Positions 60,563 to 64,000 of a stretch of DNA of 64,000 nucleotides are shown in pieces. This DNA comes from Saccharina japonica. Taxonomy: Eukaryota; Sar; Phaeophyceae; Laminariales; Laminariaceae. The position numbers and the translations under genes were made by a program. Within the stretch, counting starts at the first letter, position 1. Every line of letters begins with the position of its first letter. The notes below the pieces were generated by a model, which saw only the letters and a program-made list of their open reading frames with translations, was not told where the DNA came from and did no database searches. Where the stretch lies: contig MEHQ01003382.1 in NCBI GenBank assembly GCA_008828725.1, positions 124,001 through 188,000 of the forward strand, written 5' to 3'.

Positions 60563-61978
60563 GGAAAATGTGCACCTGAGTATTCTAGCTGTTACCCCTC
60601 GCGGTCGCGATGGGGCGCAGGATATTTACAGATTTATATGTACTAAAAAGGGTACAGCAGCGCGTGGATGTGAAATTAACATCTACGAGTATATGGTTAT
60701 GGCGTAGTGGATGAGTGTCTCACCACGCGTTGAGAGGGAATCTTCACAGCCAAAACGTTCGAGACGTCTCGGACGTGGATACTTGTAGAGAGTCAACCGC
60801 AGTGACTTACAGCGGTACGACGTTGCTGGCAAACGTGCACCTGAGTATTCTTGCTGCTACCCCTCGCGGTCGCGATGGGGCGCAGAATATATGCAGAATT
60901 TATGCATTAACAAATATTCAGCAGTCCGTGATGGGGCGCAGGATATTTACAGATATATATGTACGAAGCTCACCTGAGTATTCTAGCTGTTACCCCTCGC
61001 GGTCGCGATGGGGCGCAGGATACTTACAGATTTATATGTACTAAAATAGTACAGCAGCGCGTGGATGTGAAATTAACATCTACGAGTATATGGTTATGGC
61101 GTAGTGGATGAGTGCCTCACCATGCGTTGAGAGGGAATCTTCACAGCCAAAACGTTCGAGATGTCTCGGACGTGGATACTTGTAGAGAGTCAACCGCAGT
61201 GACTTACAGCGGTACGACGTTGCTGGCAAAAGTGCACCTGAGTATTCTTGCTGTTACCCCTGGCGGTCGCGATGGGGCGCAGAATATTTGCAGAATTTAT
61301 GTATTAAAAATATCCAGCAGTTACACCTCGCGGTCGCGATGGGGCGCAGGATATTGACAGATATATATGTACTAAAATCACCTGAGTATTCTGGCCGTCG
61401 GTCGCGATGGGGCGCAGGATATATACAGGTTTATATGTACTAAAATCACCTGAGTATTCTAGCTGTTACCCCTCGCGGTCGCGATGGGGCGCAGGATATT
61501 TACAGATATATATGTACTAAAATCACCTGAGTATTCTAGCTGTTACCCCTCGCGGTCGCGATGGGGCACAGGATATTCACAGTTTTATATGTACTAAAAA
61601 TCACCTGAGTATTCTAGCTGTTACCCCTCGCGGTCGCGATGGGGCGCAGGATATTTACAGATTTATATGTACTAAAAAGGGTACAGCAGCGCGTGGATAT
61701 GAAATTAACATCTACGAGTATATGGTTATGGCGAAGTGGATGAGTGTCTCACCACGCGTTGAGAGGGAATCTTCACAGCCAAAACGTTCGAGACGTCTCG
61801 GACGTGGATACTTGTAGAGAGTCAACCGCAGTGACTTACAGCGGTACGACGTTGCTGGCAAACGTGCACCTGAGTATTCTTGCTGTTACCCCTCGCGGTC
61901 GCGATGGGGCGCATAATATTTGCAGAATGTTATGCATTAAAAATATCCAGCAGTTACACCTCGCGGTCGCGACAAAAA
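60563..61978. repeat. Nested array: ~78-bp units inside ~400-630 bp units
   Basis: The short unit is CACCTGAGTATTCTAGCTG, TTACCCCTCGCGGTCGCGAT, GGGGCGCAGGATATTTACAG plus TATGTACTAAAA (for example 61380, 61446, 61524, 61602). Larger units add TAACATCTACGAGTATATGG to TACAGCGGTACGACGTTGC and occur three times (from about 60655, 61055, 61685). Confidence 0.9.
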
Positions 61979-62052
61979 CCTATACATTTACATTTTTTAC
62001 TAACACTATTTGGTCCTGTTTACTATGATGATGGTGGTCCTCCGTAATAATA
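61979..62052. mobile_element. One end of a TIR element
   Basis: Carries TTTTTTACTAACACTATTTG, GGTCCTGTTTACTATG and GGTCCTCCGTAATAAT, the inner and outer parts of the family terminus. The other end is not seen; the satellite array stops abruptly here. Confidence 0.5.
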
Positions 62053-62129
62053 GAAATAATGAAATAATACGTATATTTTGCTAAACACACTCAGGGGTTG
62101 TACGCAGCTTTACCATTATACGAAGCATG

Positions 62130-62390
62130 CTACGGTAGAGGTACGAAGGTATACCTTTTTTTAGCTGATTTTTATTTCTGAATGACGGTATTCCATTTTT
62201 GTGTTGCACTATATTTCATTGCATAGTTAGATTCTTCATCGGGTGGCACTTTTATTTTCCTCTCAAAATCTGTTTTTTGGGTGAAGTATAAAATATAGAG
62301 CTCCTCAAGTGACCACCCTCACCGGGCAAAAATGGTGCACGTTTACCATAGCATGCATCATACGTAGAGCGATAGGAGCGAAAAGGTTCC
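62130..62390. repeat. Dispersed repeat, second copy of the 5.3-5.6 kb family
   Basis: Shares GTGCTACGGTAGAGGTA-like, GGCACTTTTATTTTCCTCT, GAGCTCCTCAAG and ATGGTGCAC with 5270-5600 in the same order. Confidence 0.65.
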
Positions 62391-62654
62391 CTGAAATGTT
62401 TCCTGAGGTATTTTCACCCGCTTTTGATAACGTGCAGGTGGTGGAGGGCGTCAACGCATTAGTTTCACCGCGAAAAATCAAAAGCCCATTTTTAGGTCCA
62501 TTTAGCCGCGTTTCGTAGTGGGAAAAAAAAGCAAGGAATGCAGACGACGCGCCACCACCAATAACAGCAACAATGTCGCCACCCATAAATAACAACAGCA
62601 ACAACTCTGGAGGGCGCAGCAGGTAACCGCACGATCTAGACGAACCCGAACGAT

Positions 62655-62800
62655 ATGACAAATACACCCGCCCGCCCACTCATCCACCCACCCACCCACC
62701 CACCCACCCACCGACCCACTCACCCACCCACCCACCCGCCCTCCAGACCCACCTACCCACTGACCCACCCATCCACCCACCCACTCGCACACCAACCCAC
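62655..62800. repeat. (CCCA)n tetranucleotide-rich microsatellite
   Basis: CACCCACCCACCCA-type repeats with interruptions. It begins at the donor of the exon at 62801 and extends into the intron. Confidence 0.92.
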
Positions 62801-62971
62801 CCGAATCTCCGATGCTTCCTTCTGTCGCTCCCTCTCCGCCTGTTCCCTCATGAAGTCAATATCGTCGCGCACTTCGTCGTAGTCGTCGTACGCGTCCTCG
62901 AACCTCGCCTCTGCCATCTCGCACCGGTTGTTCCACTTGTCCATCTCGCTGTCCGCCATCATCATGTCCGA
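62801..62971 (-). CDS. Internal exon of a charged helical protein
   Basis: On the minus strand a long T-rich tract ending in GTACGTGCAG precedes SDMMMADSEMDKWNNRCEMA, EARFEDAYDDYDEVRDDIDF and MREQAERERQKEASEIR, 57 codons, followed by a GTGGGT donor at 62800. Acidic and basic residues alternate and GC3 is very high (mostly C or G), unlike the flanks. A long helix or coiled coil is likely. Neighbouring exons were not identified; the upstream side is at higher coordinates, where a ~460-bp repeat sits. Family not recognised. Confidence 0.6.
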
Positions 62972-63381
62972 CTGCACGTACGTTCCGCCAAAACAAGAAA
63001 AACAAAAACAAAAAAAAACACGGAAGAGGAGGGTGGCAGTATATACTTGCGGTTAACCCCTTAAGAACCGGTCCCACAATTTTGGGGATAAAATACTTGG
63101 AATTAGTGTGGAATACGTTTTGCAGTTCTGAAAGGGTTTAACACTCGTGACTTTTGTGCGTACATCAGGAAAATACCGATCCCACGAGAGCGAGAGGGGA
63201 TACTTTTCGGCACAGATAATGGGAACCGCGGATTGGATCGAAATATCTTGGGGGGGCGGGGGTGTATCGTAGAGTGGGAGTCCTTCTTTTCGATCCCTGA
63301 AGACCTCGTGAGCAAGAGTTTGGTCACGAAATTCTTGATAATCGCGTCAAAACGCTTAAAGCGGGAAGGTACTCGATAATC

Positions 63382-63862
63382 ATGCATGGCCGTAGTCGTA
63401 TGACCATAGAGACCCTCGCGTCCCTACAATGCCGGAACGGAGCATGTCGGGTTTTCACCGACCACAGGCAGACATTGCTAGAACCAAGCACGAAGCGCCG
63501 TGAGGTGTTGGGCGAGTCGCATGAAGAGTGAGCTGCATCCTACTAAGAACCGCTTGTGAGGCGGACTTACATGTGGACGACAGCCTCCGATGGATTGATT
63601 TGATTTCTGGTGTGGCCACTCCCAGAGACAGCAATGGGTATTATGTATCTGCCTCGTGGGTGCCTTACCATATGCACACTACGTGAAACGACCACCCCCC
63701 CTGTGCGGAGTTGAGGTTCTCAACCCCGCACAAAATGATCTAACAAGACCGCCAGTCTTGGTGACCGCCAAAAATAAAATAAAACGGTACCCTGTTGTCT
63801 AGCTCACGCAGTGAGAGGCGTGTTTTACCACGTCGTCGCCAACCGACGCCAACCGGGGGAGG
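63382..63862. repeat. ~460-bp dispersed repeat, copy B
   Basis: Full-length match to 48420-48895, ending ACCGACGCCAACC. Differences are scattered substitutions and small indels. No coding capacity seen. Confidence 0.88.
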
Positions 63863-64000
63863 GGGGCACGGGCAGCAAGTATTTATGAACGTGTTGACTT
63901 TTGCAGGTTTTGTTAGCTAAGGGCGGGGGGGGGGCACGGATAAGCGTTGCTGCTCGCCGTGACATCACTATAATACTAGTTTTAGTGTAGGGGACGGGCA

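Noticed and set aside
59225-61978. CRISPR array
   Set aside because: Whole units repeat without unique spacers of constant size, no cas genes, and the genome is eukaryotic.
62305-62679. Exon on either strand near 62.4 kb
   Set aside because: Both strands give similarly protein-like readings over the same bases, so neither can be preferred; no matching splice sites to the exon at 62801.
63103-63387. Minus-strand exon reading VPSRFKRFDAIIKNFVTK
   Set aside because: Starts protein-like but ends without a clear donor, and the acceptor would lie at the edge of a dispersed repeat.

Overview
This window is nuclear DNA of a eukaryote with long GT-AG introns. The coding exons are moderately GC-rich, and the gaps hold many pure C or G runs, minisatellites and long tandem arrays. 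The texture fits a brown alga or related stramenopile (Ectocarpus-like), but that is inference; no taxon-specific marker is visible. I saw no rRNA, convincing tRNA, CRISPR, LTR element or viral gene.

Genes. (1) An exon of an unrecognised protein lies on the minus strand at the left edge (1-291). (2) The last two exons of a DHRS12-like short-chain dehydrogenase lie on the plus strand (1673-1868 and 2969-3181). (3) The last two exons of a small unrecognised gene lie on the plus strand (10170-10307 and 10377-10557). (4) One giant minus-strand gene (44095 to 28203) can be assembled from six exons whose splice phases all agree. It encodes about 4,116 residues: a Ser-rich disordered half with a 48-residue repeat array, then about 1,060 residues of coiled coil with a 78-residue repeat, then an 84-residue repeat array and a basic Ser/Arg-rich tail. 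(5) An exon of a charged, probably helical protein lies on the minus strand at 62801-62971. A few weaker exon candidates are listed with low confidence.

Repeats fill most of the rest. From 11.15 to 27.8 kb there is about 16.6 kb of satellite-like DNA: a 3-kb-offset segmental duplication containing 30-bp minisatellites, six copies of a ~785-bp unit that is itself a diverged dimer, and a higher-order array of ~520-bp units. All seem to derive from one ancestral monomer. A fold-back copy of the same family sits alone at 8.58-8.89 kb. From 45.5 to 47.96 kb, four ~640-bp units each carry a long hairpin whose two arms change together between units. From 57.6 to 61.98 kb there are further tandem arrays (222 bp, 87 bp, and a nested 78-bp/400-bp array). 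Short TIR elements, two dispersed families and a ~460-bp dispersed repeat are scattered across the window.

Assembly warning. The 4.3 kb left of a 24-N gap (48921-53205) and the 4.1 kb right of it (53230-57340) are the same sequence, differing mainly by single-base indels. This looks like two overlapping contigs or alleles that were not merged, so features there should be counted once.
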